Below are positions 1-8,348 of a DNA stretch of 25,489 nucleotides, in pieces. The notes under the pieces were generated by a model. The model ran no database searches. It had not been told where the DNA came from and was given only the letters and a program-made list of their open reading frames with translations. The DNA lies in contig JAZQQJ010000068.1 of the NCBI GenBank assembly GCA_045629005.1, forward strand, positions 1-25,489. The letters run 5' to 3'. The translations under genes and the position numbers were made by a program. Each line of letters begins with the position of its first letter. Position 1 is the stretch's first letter. This DNA comes from RGIG3528 sp045629005 (GTDB taxonomy: Bacteria > Bacillota > Clostridia > Lachnospirales > Lachnospiraceae).

Positions 1-171
1 AGTTTTTCAAGAGTATATCTCTTTATGCACTGGCCTTCCGACATACTTGCCGCTGCCATCATCGGAATTATTCAGGGAGCACTTTGTGGCTTTGCCTTCG
101 TTGCTATTGATAAGAAAATCAGCAAAAAAAGAGCTGCATCCATTTCCGAAAAGGATAAGGATGCAGTCTGA
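1..171 (+). CDS. PAP2-family phosphatase, C-terminal fragment
   Basis: The frame is open from the window edge to a TGA at 169-171, giving 56 residues. It contains SRVYLFMHWPSD, which fits the third PAP2/acid-phosphatase signature (SR, five residues, H, three residues, D), where the His is the nucleophile and the Asp its partner. A hydrophobic stretch (about residues 17-36) follows and the protein ends in a lysine-rich cytoplasmic-type tail. This is the layout of the last membrane helix in undecaprenyl-pyrophosphate or phosphatidylglycerophosphate phosphatases; the substrate cannot be told from this fragment. The gene converges on the lipoprotein gene with only 6 bp between the stop codons. 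The start lies outside the window. Confidence 0.75.
   Translation, partial: SFSRVYLFMHWPSDILAAAIIGIIQGALCGFAFVAIDKKISKKRAASISEKDKDAV
122..166 (-). terminator. Rho-independent terminator of the deacetylase-pth-mfd-foldase operon, inside the PAP2 gene
   Basis: The arms CTGCATCC (134-141) and GGATGCAG (159-166) form a perfect 8-bp stem, with a smaller TCC/GGA pairing inside the loop. Read on the minus strand the stem is followed by CTC and seven T (124-130). The hairpin therefore terminates the minus-strand operon but lies within the last codons of the converging PAP2 gene. Confidence 0.65.
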
Positions 172-177
172 AATTCT

Positions 178-1167
178 TTATTCGGCAGAAACATAATTCA
201 TTGTCTGCCATACTTCTTCATTTAACTCAACATCTGTCTCTGTTCGCCACTGGGTGTAAAAGGCTTCAAACGCCTCTTCCTGCCTGGTGGCGATTATTTC
301 TTCTTTTTTCTCCATTGTTTTATCAATGTCAAATGCGCTTGCACAGTAGAATACGTAAAAGTAATCACTTGTTTCGAGAACACTTGAACATTCGCCATCC
401 TGAAGGCTCAGCACTTCCTGCTCTATTGCAGAATTGAGACTTCCTTTGCCGACAAAAACATCAAGCATCTCGGAATCCTCGGTAACACCGATTGCATACT
501 TCAGAAAATCTTCTGAAAGAATCGCATCATTCCGCATGTTCTCAACTCTTGCCTTGAGCTCCGCCTTTTCCTCTGCGGAATACTCCACACGCTCGCCCGC
601 AGAGCCTATTTTATAATTTCTTACGGCAAAGGAATATACGTGGTGCTGACCGGCTTCATCGTTTGAGATGTTAGTATCGATGTTCAGGGTAGCCTGCTCA
701 AAAACCTTTCTGGCAAGTGCATTATCCTGATAAACCTTTCGGACAATGTCTTTATTAATACCCTGTTTCAAAAGGTCTGAACCCTGCAGCTTAAGCATGT
801 AATCCTCGGTCTGCGCATCCACTATGGCAAGCTCATCGCCGGTAAGCGAAACATTCATTTTTTCCGCCTGCGCGCACACTATCTTAACGTAAATCATCTC
901 GTCAAGGACCTGCTGCTTGATTATGTCCTGCAAGGTGCTGCCGTCTGCTCTAACAGTATACGTCCAAATCTCACTTCCGTAGTACTGCTCGTAATCGGAA
1001 CGGGTGGCATCAAGATAAACAAGGCCTTCGCGATAGTCAATCTGCATATCCCCGATTCGAAGATATGCACCATCTACCCACTTTGTTCCCTGTTCCTCTT
1101 CTTTTTTTAAGGAGCATCCTCCGAGAAGAAGTGCAGCTATTAATATTGTTGCCAAAACTTTTTTCAT
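178..1167 (-). CDS. PrsA/SurA-like lipoprotein, putative peptidylprolyl isomerase/foldase
   Basis: The product is 329 residues with a short Lys-Lys start, a hydrophobic core and a lipobox LGGC, so Cys18 should be the lipidated first residue of the mature protein, anchored outside the membrane. Residues about 40-165 look like the helical SurA/trigger-factor-type chaperone domain. Residues about 200-280 resemble a degenerate parvulin domain: a helix with DFLKYA, then LQDGECSSVLETSDYFYVFY, close to the usual 'l..Ge.s..v.t..g.y.i' ending. Known relatives help exported proteins fold after Sec translocation; whether this one keeps isomerase activity is not clear. It is the last gene of its operon. 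Its ATG overlaps the mfd stop (TAATG), with AAGGA about 9 bp upstream, so translation is probably coupled to mfd. Confidence 0.75.
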   Translation of the reverse strand: MKKVLATILIAALLLGGCSLKKEEEQGTKWVDGAYLRIGDMQIDYREGLVYLDATRSDYEQYYGSEIWTYTVRADGSTLQDIIKQQVLDEMIYVKIVCAQAEKMNVSLTGDELAIVDAQTEDYMLKLQGSDLLKQGINKDIVRKVYQDNALARKVFEQATLNIDTNISNDEAGQHHVYSFAVRNYKIGSAGERVEYSAEEKAELKARVENMRNDAILSEDFLKYAIGVTEDSEMLDVFVGKGSLNSAIEQEVLSLQDGECSSVLETSDYFYVFYCASAFDIDKTMEKKEEIIATRQEEAFEAFYTQWRTETDVELNEEVWQTMNYVSAE

Positions 1168-4100
1168 TAATACAATTCCTTCATATCGTTCAGTAAAGCT
1201 TTTATGTTGTCGAACATCTTCTGCTCGCTTTCCTTTGCAGACATCTTCTTTGTTTCCTTTGGAAGAATGTATGTCAGGAAAGGATTCTCTCCAAAAGTTA
1301 TTTTAACATAAGGCGAATGGTTTGTGAGGAAATCATCTATAAGTTCGGTTTTGATAGGTGGTTTCTCATAAAATACCATCTTCACAACAGAACCCTGCTG
1401 AGTAAGAGATGTGATGTAAACACTATGGCACATTGCCTTAATCTGCGCAACATACAAAAGGCTGTTAACCGAAGCAGGAACATCACCGTAGCGGTCCACA
1501 AGCTCATCGATCATGTCCATTCGCTCTTCTTCCGTCTCTATCATGGCAATGCGCTTGTACATATCGAGCTTGTCACTCTCGCTTCGTATGTATGTGGGCG
1601 GTATAAAGGCCGCTACATCCATTTTAATGATTGTATCAAACTCCTCAAGCTGAACATCCTCGCCCTTCGCCTTCTTTATGGCAATGTCAAGCATCTTACA
1701 GTAGAGATCGTAGCCAACCTCCTCCATGTGACCGCTCTGCTCTGCGCCGAGAACATTTCCAGCGCCACGTATTTCAAGGTCGCGCATTGCAATCTTAAAG
1801 CCGCTGCCGAGGTCCGTAAATTCACGTATTGCCTGAAGACGTTTTTCCGCAACTTCCTTAAGCACCTGGCCACGCTTATACATAAGAAATGCATATGCGG
1901 TCCTCGCAGAACGTCCGACACGTCCTCTAAGCTGATAAAGCTGGGCAAGTCCCATCTTATCGGCATCATCGATAATGATGGTATTTACATTTGAAATATC
2001 GATACCGGTTTCGACGATGGTTGTGGAAACAAGCACATCAATTTCACCGGAAATAAAGGCATACATAATCTTTTCGAGCTGTCTTTCGCTCATCTGACCA
2101 TGTGCAAACGCAACATTTGCATCAGGGCAAAGCTTCTGCACGAGTGCTGCCTTGTCTTCTATGCCGGCAACCCTGTTAAACACATAGTAAACCTGACCGT
2201 TTCTTGCAAGCTCACGGTTTATGGCTTCACGTATTATCTCGTCATTATGCTCCATAACAAAGGTCTGTATGGGAAGCCTGTCAACAGGCGGCTCTTCAAG
2301 AACAGACATATCGCGAATGCCCGAAAGGCTCATATGAAGAGTTCTCGGGATAGGCGTTGCCGTAAGAGTAAGTACGTCAACGTCCTTTTTCAGCTCCTTG
2401 ATTTTCTCTTTATGTGTAACGCCAAAGCGCTGTTCCTCATCAACGATAAGCAGCCCGAGATTTCTGAATTTGACATCCTGCGAAAGGAGTCTGTGTGTGC
2501 CAATAACAATGTCCACTCGCCCCTCGGCAAGCTCCTTCAGTGTTTGATTCTGCTGGGACGCCGTACGGAAGCGTGACAGCATCTGCACTTTAAGACCATA
2601 ATTCAAGGTTCTCGAAGAGAAGGTATTGTAATGCTGCTGTGCAAGTATAGTGGTAGGAACAAGAACAGCAACCTGTTTGTTACTCTGTACAGCTTTAAAT
2701 GCGGCTCGAAGCGCCACCTCTGTTTTTCCGTAGCCAACGTCTCCGCAGATAAGACGGTCCATAATGCGCGTGCTTTCCATATCACGCTTAGTGTCTTCAA
2801 TAGCCTTCAGCTGGTCTTCCGTTTCTTCATAAGGGAAAAGCTCCTCGAACTCCTTCTGCCAGTCATTGTCACAGTCATAAGCAAAGCCCTTTTCCATTGT
2901 TCTTATGGCGTAAAGATTAACAAGCTTTTCCGCAATATCGGTAACCGCGCGCTCGACTCTCGCTTTTGTACGTTTCCATTCCTGAGAATTGAGTTTGTTG
3001 ACTTTAGGCTTTTTGTCTGCATCACCGCTTGCGTATTTCTGGATTGATTCAAGACCTGTTGCGGGAATGAACAACTCTCCGTCCGAGTACTCAATCTTTA
3101 TATAGTCAATTGCGGATTTATCATTTTCGCGCTTTTCAATGCCTCGGTAAATACCGAGTCCGCTTCTCTCATGAACAACATAATCACCAAAGGTAAGCTC
3201 ATGAAGTGAATGAATCGCATTGGCATTATTGCTGAATTTCTTCTTTTGCTTCTTTTTTCCGGCGCCGAACGTCTCGCCTTCAACAAGGACAGCAACATGA
3301 TGGTTCGGATATTCAAAGCCTTTATGAAGTGCACCGTTTACAATGACAACCTCACCGTTAAGAATCTCTCTTTCCGGATTATCAGTGAAAACCGCAGGAA
3401 TATCATATTCTTCGAGTTCTTCGGCAAGTCGTCTTCCTTTTGCCTGTGAGCCTGTAACGATGACTGTACGATATTTCTTTTTCCGATATGACTCGAGATC
3501 CTTAACAAGAATATCAATACCGGAAATATAGTTGTTCAGGCTCTTTGTAAGAAGGTTGTACTCTTCTTTAATCTTGATTCCGGCTGTCCCGTAATCAAGG
3601 TTTTGAACAACAAGCAGATTCTTAAGTTCTGCCTTCGCAAAAATCTTTTTAGGGTCAAAAATCACATCCATCTGCGAAGGAAGTATGTAACCGGACTCAA
3701 ATCTGCCAATCATACTTTCATTAAACTCGGTGAGAGTCGCCTCACCCTTTTCTTTAAGGCGAAGAGGTTCATCAAGTACAACAAGCGAGCCCTCGCCGAA
3801 ATAATCAAGTATGGATGCTGTTTCATTGAAAAATGCGTTAACAAAGCTGTCAACTGACGATTTTCCACGAGAATACTCTATTGTTTCAATAGCTTCCTCA
3901 CATGTGCTTACAAGCCGGTGAGCCTCTGCATTCTTCGCGTCGTCTCTGAGAATTTTCTCGCGACGGGAAGCTTCTTTACGGATCTTCTCAAAGCCGTCCA
4001 TCATTTCATCGTCGGTCAGCGGGAATTCCGTTGCAGGGAAAACAGTAAGCGAATCAAGTGTTTCCAAAGAGCGCTGGCTTTCTGCATCAAACGCTTTAAT

Positions 4101-4700
4101 CTGGTCAATCTGGTCGCCGAAAAGTTCAATTCTTGTAGGCGTCTCATCACTTATCGCAAAGATATCGATTATACCGCCACGAATAGCAAACTCACCATGT
4201 TCGGAAACGGTATCTCGTCGTTCATAGCCAAGATCGACAAGTCTTGCCGAAAGGTCTTTTGTGTTTATTTCATCATCACAATTAAACGTAAGAACATGCT
4301 TTGCTATATGTTCCTTCGTAAGGAGCTTATCAAGCGCCGCATCCAGGCACATAACGACAACCGTTTTTTCACCGGAAACAAGCCTTTTCACAATCTGCAT
4401 TCTGTCGCGGACTATGGCGTTTCCCTTAATATCCGCACTGTAAAAAATCAAATCCTTGGCAGGATAAAGATATACGTTGTCCGTAAAGAAGCGCATATCT
4501 TCAAAGATTTCTCTGGCGCGGATGTCATTGTGAGTAATAATTACGGTTGCATTAAAATGACTGCTGAGCGCAGCAACAAAATGACACTTATCGGAATCAG
4601 ACACACCTGTAACGGATACAGGTGCGTGACCTCCGAGAAGTGCCTCTTTAGTCTGCAGATATTCTGCTGAAGTATTCAGTAAAGCTAAAATGTTATTCAT
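1167..4700 (-). CDS. mfd: Transcription-repair coupling factor Mfd
   Basis: The product has 1177 residues, the normal length for Mfd, the ATP-driven translocase that removes RNA polymerase stalled at DNA lesions and recruits UvrA. The UvrB-like N-terminal module covers about 1-350. The CarD-like RNA-polymerase-binding domain is at about 500-570 (FGDYVVHERSGLGIYRG). The RecG-type motor follows, with Walker A GDVGYGKT at 653-660, a DEEQ box at 754-757, TATPIPRT at 780-787 and QLRGRVGR at 923-930. The C-terminal TRCF domain is at about 1025-1130. The ATG overlaps the end of pth by 8 bp and has no convincing ribosome site of its own, which points to coupling. The pth-mfd-foldase order is common in Firmicutes. 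The gene looks intact. Confidence 0.97.
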   Translation of the reverse strand: MNNILALLNTSAEYLQTKEALLGGHAPVSVTGVSDSDKCHFVAALSSHFNATVIITHNDIRAREIFEDMRFFTDNVYLYPAKDLIFYSADIKGNAIVRDRMQIVKRLVSGEKTVVVMCLDAALDKLLTKEHIAKHVLTFNCDDEINTKDLSARLVDLGYERRDTVSEHGEFAIRGGIIDIFAISDETPTRIELFGDQIDQIKAFDAESQRSLETLDSLTVFPATEFPLTDDEMMDGFEKIRKEASRREKILRDDAKNAEAHRLVSTCEEAIETIEYSRGKSSVDSFVNAFFNETASILDYFGEGSLVVLDEPLRLKEKGEATLTEFNESMIGRFESGYILPSQMDVIFDPKKIFAKAELKNLLVVQNLDYGTAGIKIKEEYNLLTKSLNNYISGIDILVKDLESYRKKKYRTVIVTGSQAKGRRLAEELEEYDIPAVFTDNPEREILNGEVVIVNGALHKGFEYPNHHVAVLVEGETFGAGKKKQKKKFSNNANAIHSLHELTFGDYVVHERSGLGIYRGIEKRENDKSAIDYIKIEYSDGELFIPATGLESIQKYASGDADKKPKVNKLNSQEWKRTKARVERAVTDIAEKLVNLYAIRTMEKGFAYDCDNDWQKEFEELFPYEETEDQLKAIEDTKRDMESTRIMDRLICGDVGYGKTEVALRAAFKAVQSNKQVAVLVPTTILAQQHYNTFSSRTLNYGLKVQMLSRFRTASQQNQTLKELAEGRVDIVIGTHRLLSQDVKFRNLGLLIVDEEQRFGVTHKEKIKELKKDVDVLTLTATPIPRTLHMSLSGIRDMSVLEEPPVDRLPIQTFVMEHNDEIIREAINRELARNGQVYYVFNRVAGIEDKAALVQKLCPDANVAFAHGQMSERQLEKIMYAFISGEIDVLVSTTIVETGIDISNVNTIIIDDADKMGLAQLYQLRGRVGRSARTAYAFLMYKRGQVLKEVAEKRLQAIREFTDLGSGFKIAMRDLEIRGAGNVLGAEQSGHMEEVGYDLYCKMLDIAIKKAKGEDVQLEEFDTIIKMDVAAFIPPTYIRSESDKLDMYKRIAMIETEEERMDMIDELVDRYGDVPASVNSLLYVAQIKAMCHSVYITSLTQQGSVVKMVFYEKPPIKTELIDDFLTNHSPYVKITFGENPFLTYILPKETKKMSAKESEQKMFDNIKALLNDMKELY

Positions 4701-5307
4701 GTTTAGAGTCAGATGAATCTTTTGCTTCGGGCTCAGGCTGTTTCTTCTTCCTGTTAAAGGTGTTCATAGCCTGTCCTATATCGCCTGTGAGTATCAATTC
4801 AACCGCAGTTACGGCATCCTGAAGGGCTGCACGCATCTTCGGCTCATCCTCGGAGCTGAAATGCCCGAGGACGTAGTCTGCAAGGTCCCATTCCTTTGGC
4901 TTTTCTCCAACACCGACACGCACACGCGGGAAGTTCTCCCCGCCCAGATGCAGTATGATGTTTTTCAAGCCGTTATGTCCGCCCGCGCTTCCTTTTTCGC
5001 GGACGCGTATGCTTCCGGGCTCGAGATTGATGTCATCGCATATGACAATAATATCTTCGGGCTCAACCTTATAGAAATTTGCGGCATCTGCGATTGCTTC
5101 GCCGCTTAAATTCATGTACGTCTGAGGCTTCATAAGGAGCACCTTCTGCCCCATAATATAACCTTTTCCGCACAGAGCTTTATGTTCTTTTTCTGTAACC
5201 GAAATCCTGTATTTGTCAGCTATTGCGGTAATTCCGTCAAAGCCTATATTATGGCGTGTTCCCGCATATTCTTTTGTAGGATTTCCAAGTCCTGCAATTA
5301 TTTTCAT
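4693..5307 (-). CDS. pth: Peptidyl-tRNA hydrolase
   Basis: The enzyme releases peptides from prematurely dropped peptidyl-tRNA, recycling tRNA in the cytoplasm. At 204 residues it is slightly longer than the usual 185-195 because of a charged C-terminal tail (about 186-204). The N-terminus MKIIAGLGNPTKEYAGTRHN carries the family signature. By alignment with the E. coli enzyme, Asn9, the catalytic His19, Asp91 and Asn112 (in GGHNGLK) are all present. The ATG overlaps the stop of the upstream deacetylase gene (TAATG), with AAAGG as a weak ribosome site. The 3' end overlaps mfd by 8 bp. It is a housekeeping gene in the middle of a translationally coupled operon. Confidence 0.96.
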   Translation of the reverse strand: MKIIAGLGNPTKEYAGTRHNIGFDGITAIADKYRISVTEKEHKALCGKGYIMGQKVLLMKPQTYMNLSGEAIADAANFYKVEPEDIIVICDDINLEPGSIRVREKGSAGGHNGLKNIILHLGGENFPRVRVGVGEKPKEWDLADYVLGHFSSEDEPKMRAALQDAVTAVELILTGDIGQAMNTFNRKKKQPEPEAKDSSDSKHE

Positions 5308-6788
5308 TACTTTCTGCCTTTATTGTAGAGCTTACCGTTTTCGATAGGAATTCCCTTATAATACATAAGCTCGGAGATGTTTACAAACTGGTAGCCCTGA
5401 GCCGCAAGCTCCTCCATTGCGCGTGCTGTTGCATCATAGGAATACATGTATATTGAATGCATAAGGACTATGTCTCCGTCCTTAACCTTTAAAAGCGACT
5501 GATATGTCTCTTCACGCTTCTTGTCGCCATTTTCCCACACATCCTTTTCCGACGTCTGCTTGCCGTGTCCGTCCCAGTCCTTTGTATCAACAGACCAGTT
5601 AATCATTGGCATCGGAACATTTGTCATGTAGTCAGCGTAGCAGCCGCCCGGCATTCTGATGTAATTCGGTGCGCAACCTATTGTTTCTGCAATCTTCAGA
5701 TTGCAGGAGTTAATTTCCGTCCAAAACTCTTTCATGTTCTTTTCTTTTTGTTTCTCACTGCTGAACTGGAAGTGAGACTCGTAGAAAAGAGTATGATTGA
5801 AGGTGTGCGAACAAATTTCGCATCCTATATCGGAAAGCTTCTTTAACGTTTCGGGGTACTGGTTCCACTTGAAACGGTCACCTACAGAAAAGAAAGTAAC
5901 ACGCGCATCATACTGCTGAAGAAGCTCGATAAACTTTTCCTCTACAGGTCTGTGCGGACCGTCATCATAAGTAAACGCAACCATAGGACGATTGGGATCC
6001 AGGTCCGTCCGGATATTCTGTCCGACTGTCTCACCCGATGTATTTACAAACATGAACAACTCTGCTTCAGAAAGTTCACACTCATAGGTAAAAGCCTTAT
6101 GTGAAGCATCAATAAGCGAATCCTCTGCAAAACAGAAAACAAGCTTATCCCCATTCATGTAGAAGCTTTCATAATCAGAAGCCTTGTAAGCCTCATAATA
6201 ACCGACAAATTCAGCTCCTTTAAAAGCATCGTCAACAGTCAGGACATACTCCTGAAGGCGTTCTTTTACGATGGCAAGATAGCTCTCGCGAATGAAATCC
6301 GTGACAGAAAGCTTTTCGCCGGACTCTTTTTCAAAAACCATAGGCTTCAGCGTTCCATTACCCTCCGTAAACAAAACGGAAACGTAGTAATCATTGTCAA
6401 ACAATTCATACTTAACATCCAAATCAGACGCAAGGAGTTTATCATACTCACCGGAAACACTTATGTCAAGGGCCTCCCCAAAACCGGTAGAAACACTGTA
6501 GGCAGGTGTGGGAGTACTGGTAGGTGTAGGTGTTGCAGGAACAGGCGTGTCCGTAGGAGTCGGCTTAGCCTCTGTCGGCTTCGGAGTAGGCGTGTCTAAG
6601 TCTATGGTTTCCCCATTAATCGAACTCGTCACCGCAGGCGAAGGCGACAGCTTCACCATTCCCGGACCCTTCAGCTGATCCGCAAAAATCATAACCATAA
6701 GAACAATAACAAGAATTAAAAATATAGCTATTAAAACGAAAAGGAGTGTTACAAGCCCTTTATTCTGTTGCTTTTTTTTCTGCGACAT
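5307..6788 (-). CDS. PdaC-like membrane-anchored polysaccharide deacetylase
   Basis: I place the start at 6788 (493 residues) because AGAGGG sits 6 bp before this ATG; the in-frame ATG at 6818 adds 10 residues but has no ribosome site. A single membrane helix (about 11-36) precedes a Thr/Pro-rich linker (66-97, many TPTP/PTPT units) that would span the cell wall. Residues about 107-250 resemble the RsiV/DUF3298-type domain, and 265-480 is a NodB deacetylase domain. Its motifs are TYDDGP (Asp275, Asp276), SHTFNH (metal ligands His328 and His332), RMPGG (378-382), DTKDW (401-405) and LMH (His444). This order resembles B. subtilis PdaC, a peptidoglycan N-acetylmuramic-acid deacetylase. Deacetylation of wall glycan outside the cell is inferred; sugar specificity is unknown. 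First gene of the pth-mfd-foldase operon. Confidence 0.88.
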   Translation of the reverse strand: MSQKKKQQNKGLVTLLFVLIAIFLILVIVLMVMIFADQLKGPGMVKLSPSPAVTSSINGETIDLDTPTPKPTEAKPTPTDTPVPATPTPTSTPTPAYSVSTGFGEALDISVSGEYDKLLASDLDVKYELFDNDYYVSVLFTEGNGTLKPMVFEKESGEKLSVTDFIRESYLAIVKERLQEYVLTVDDAFKGAEFVGYYEAYKASDYESFYMNGDKLVFCFAEDSLIDASHKAFTYECELSEAELFMFVNTSGETVGQNIRTDLDPNRPMVAFTYDDGPHRPVEEKFIELLQQYDARVTFFSVGDRFKWNQYPETLKKLSDIGCEICSHTFNHTLFYESHFQFSSEKQKEKNMKEFWTEINSCNLKIAETIGCAPNYIRMPGGCYADYMTNVPMPMINWSVDTKDWDGHGKQTSEKDVWENGDKKREETYQSLLKVKDGDIVLMHSIYMYSYDATARAMEELAAQGYQFVNISELMYYKGIPIENGKLYNKGRK

Positions 6789-6837
6789 ATCTTTCCCTCT
6801 ATACATAACGAAGCGCATATAAAAGTGCGTTCGGCTT

Positions 6838-6866
6838 ATCTTACATCACTTTAAAGAAAGTATCAA
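6838..6866 (-). promoter_or_regulatory. Sigma-A promoter of the deacetylase-pth-mfd-foldase operon
   Basis: Read on the minus strand, TTGATA (6861-6866) is followed after 17 bp by TAAGAT (6838-6843). This is close to consensus and about 50 bp upstream of the chosen start at 6788. It lies just after the spoVG terminator, so the two operons have separate transcription signals. Confidence 0.65.
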
Positions 6867-6879
6867 TAGGCTTAATCGC

Positions 6880-6908
6880 AAAAGAAAGGAGCCGGTTTCG
6901 GCTCCTTT
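6880..6908 (-). terminator. Rho-independent terminator of glgC-glgD-spoVG
   Basis: A 10-bp perfect stem, AAAGGAGCCG (6885-6894) with CGGCTCCTTT (6899-6908), and a 4-nt loop lie 4 bp after the spoVG stop. On the minus strand it is followed by CTTTT. Confidence 0.85.
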
Positions 6909-6912
6909 CAAA

Positions 6913-7185
6913 TTATTCCAGTGTTCCTTCGTTCACTGCCTTCTCATAGGTTCCAAGGATGAGCTTCTGGAGCTCGTCTCTTGTTTCGGAATTGATGGGA
7001 TGTGCAATGTCTCTGTACTCGCCTTCGCCGGTTCTGCGGCTGGGCATTGCGATGAAGAGTCCCTTTTCTCCATCGATGATTTTGATGTCATGAACAACGA
7101 ATTCTCCATCGATTGTGATGGATGCAACCGCTTTCATTTTGCCTTCTTTGTCAACCTTACGAATTCTGACATCTGTAATATTCAT
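6913..7185 (-). CDS. spoVG: SpoVG family regulator
   Basis: The 90-residue product matches the SpoVG family along its whole length. Signatures are MNITDVRIRKV at the start, the strand GEFVVHDIKIIDG, then GLFIAMPSRR and YRDIAHPINSETR. SpoVG proteins bind nucleic acids and affect septation, sporulation, virulence or metabolism depending on species; in many non-sporulating Firmicutes the target is unknown. GGAGG lies 7 bp before the ATG. It is the last gene of the glgC-glgD-spoVG unit, 38 bp after glgD. Placement behind glycogen genes suggests coordinated expression but does not prove a functional link. Confidence 0.95.
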   Translation of the reverse strand: MNITDVRIRKVDKEGKMKAVASITIDGEFVVHDIKIIDGEKGLFIAMPSRRTGEGEYRDIAHPINSETRDELQKLILGTYEKAVNEGTLE

Positions 7186-7199
7186 TTGTAAACCTCCGA

Positions 7200-7217
7200 A
7201 GGGCTCCCATAAGCCCT
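7200..7217 (-). promoter_or_regulatory. Small hairpin between glgD and spoVG
   Basis: AGGGCT (7200-7205) pairs with AGCCCT (7212-7217) across a 6-nt loop, immediately before the spoVG ribosome site. There is no T-tract, so it is more likely an RNA-processing or translation-modulating hairpin than a terminator. Its function is a guess. Confidence 0.3.
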
Positions 7218-7223
7218 GTGTGC

Positions 7224-8348
7224 TTAACCTATCTTGTACCTTTCTCCCTTTACGACAACAACCTTTATCTCACCGTTTTCTCCGATGTAGGTGGAATTGG
7301 GCTTTATTGTGTCGCGGCTCTCAACGATGCAGTTCTCGATGTATGTGTTGTCTCCGATGCGTACATCATTCAGAATAATAGAGTTCTTAATGGTACAGTT
7401 GTTGCCTACATATACCTTCTTAAAGAGAACGGAATTTTCCACAATTCCGTTTACGATGCATCCGCTTGATACAAGGGAATTGGAAACCTTTGCCCCGGGA
7501 TTGTACTTTGCGGGCGGGTTGTCATCGATTTTTGAATATACATCAGGATATTCCTTGAAGAAGTAGTCATGAATAGGCTTATCAAGGAAGTCCATGTTTG
7601 TCTTATAATATGACTCAACTGTGGAGATGTTGCTCCAATATGTGTCGATGTCATAGGCATAAATGTTTTTAACGTCCTTGTAACGGATGAGGATATCCTG
7701 AACGATGTCATGTCTTTCCTCTTCCATTGACTTTTCAAGGAGCTCGATAAGCTGACGTCTGCGGATGATGTATATGCCTGCGGAAACCCTGTTTGTCTTT
7801 GTGACAAGAGGCTTTTCTTCCATATCGATAATTTTGTTGTCGGCATCAACCTTTACGATACCGAAACGTGAAACATCGACATTCTCCGGCATTACCTTTG
7901 TAACAACCGTAATATCCGCGCGCTTTGCGATGTGGTACTCAAGGACTTTGTTGTAGTCCATCTTGTAAACACAGTCACCCGAAGCTATAACCGCGTAGGG
8001 CTCATGGCTGTTTCTGAGGAATGAGAGGTTCTGTGCAATTGCATCGGCAGTGCCCTGATACCAGAAGCCGTTATCCGGTGTAATGGTAGGTGTGAAAACG
8101 TACAGGCCGCCCTGTTTACGTCCGAAATCCCACCATTTTGAGGAGCTGAGGTGCTCATTTAAAGATCTTGCATTGTACTGAGTTAAAACCGCAACCTTCT
8201 GTACATGTGAGTTGGACATGTTGGAAAGTGCAAAGTCAATTGCGCGGTAGCTTCCGCCAACAGGCATAGCCGCAATGGCACGTTTATTTGAAAGCTCACG
8301 CATTTTGGTGCTGTTTCCACCTGCTAAAATAATACCGACTGCTCTCAT
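7224..8348 (-). CDS. glgD: Glycogen biosynthesis protein GlgD (ADP-glucose pyrophosphorylase-like subunit)
   Basis: The 374-residue protein has the nucleotidyltransferase fold (about 1-250) and left-handed beta-helix hexapeptide repeats (about 285-360), and is clearly a GlgC paralogue. Key sites have changed. The pyrophosphorylase loop reads GGNSTKM (10-16) instead of GGQGSRL, and the metal-site segment reads SGDCVYKMDY (123-132) instead of GGDHIYKMDY. Such changes are typical of GlgD, which in Firmicutes is catalytically weak and boosts GlgC activity in a mixed tetramer. The ATG overlaps the glgC stop in ATGA, so the two subunits are made by coupled translation, fitting a heteromeric enzyme. 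Confidence 0.95.
   Translation of the reverse strand: MRAVGIILAGGNSTKMRELSNKRAIAAMPVGGSYRAIDFALSNMSNSHVQKVAVLTQYNARSLNEHLSSSKWWDFGRKQGGLYVFTPTITPDNGFWYQGTADAIAQNLSFLRNSHEPYAVIASGDCVYKMDYNKVLEYHIAKRADITVVTKVMPENVDVSRFGIVKVDADNKIIDMEEKPLVTKTNRVSAGIYIIRRRQLIELLEKSMEEERHDIVQDILIRYKDVKNIYAYDIDTYWSNISTVESYYKTNMDFLDKPIHDYFFKEYPDVYSKIDDNPPAKYNPGAKVSNSLVSSGCIVNGIVENSVLFKKVYVGNNCTIKNSIILNDVRIGDNTYIENCIVESRDTIKPNSTYIGENGEIKVVVVKGERYKIG

Noticed and set aside
3918..4670. 250-residue open frame antisense to mfd
   Set aside because: It is the complementary shadow of a highly conserved gene, with no ribosome site or recognisable protein features; the same holds for 1317-1994 and 2100-2576.
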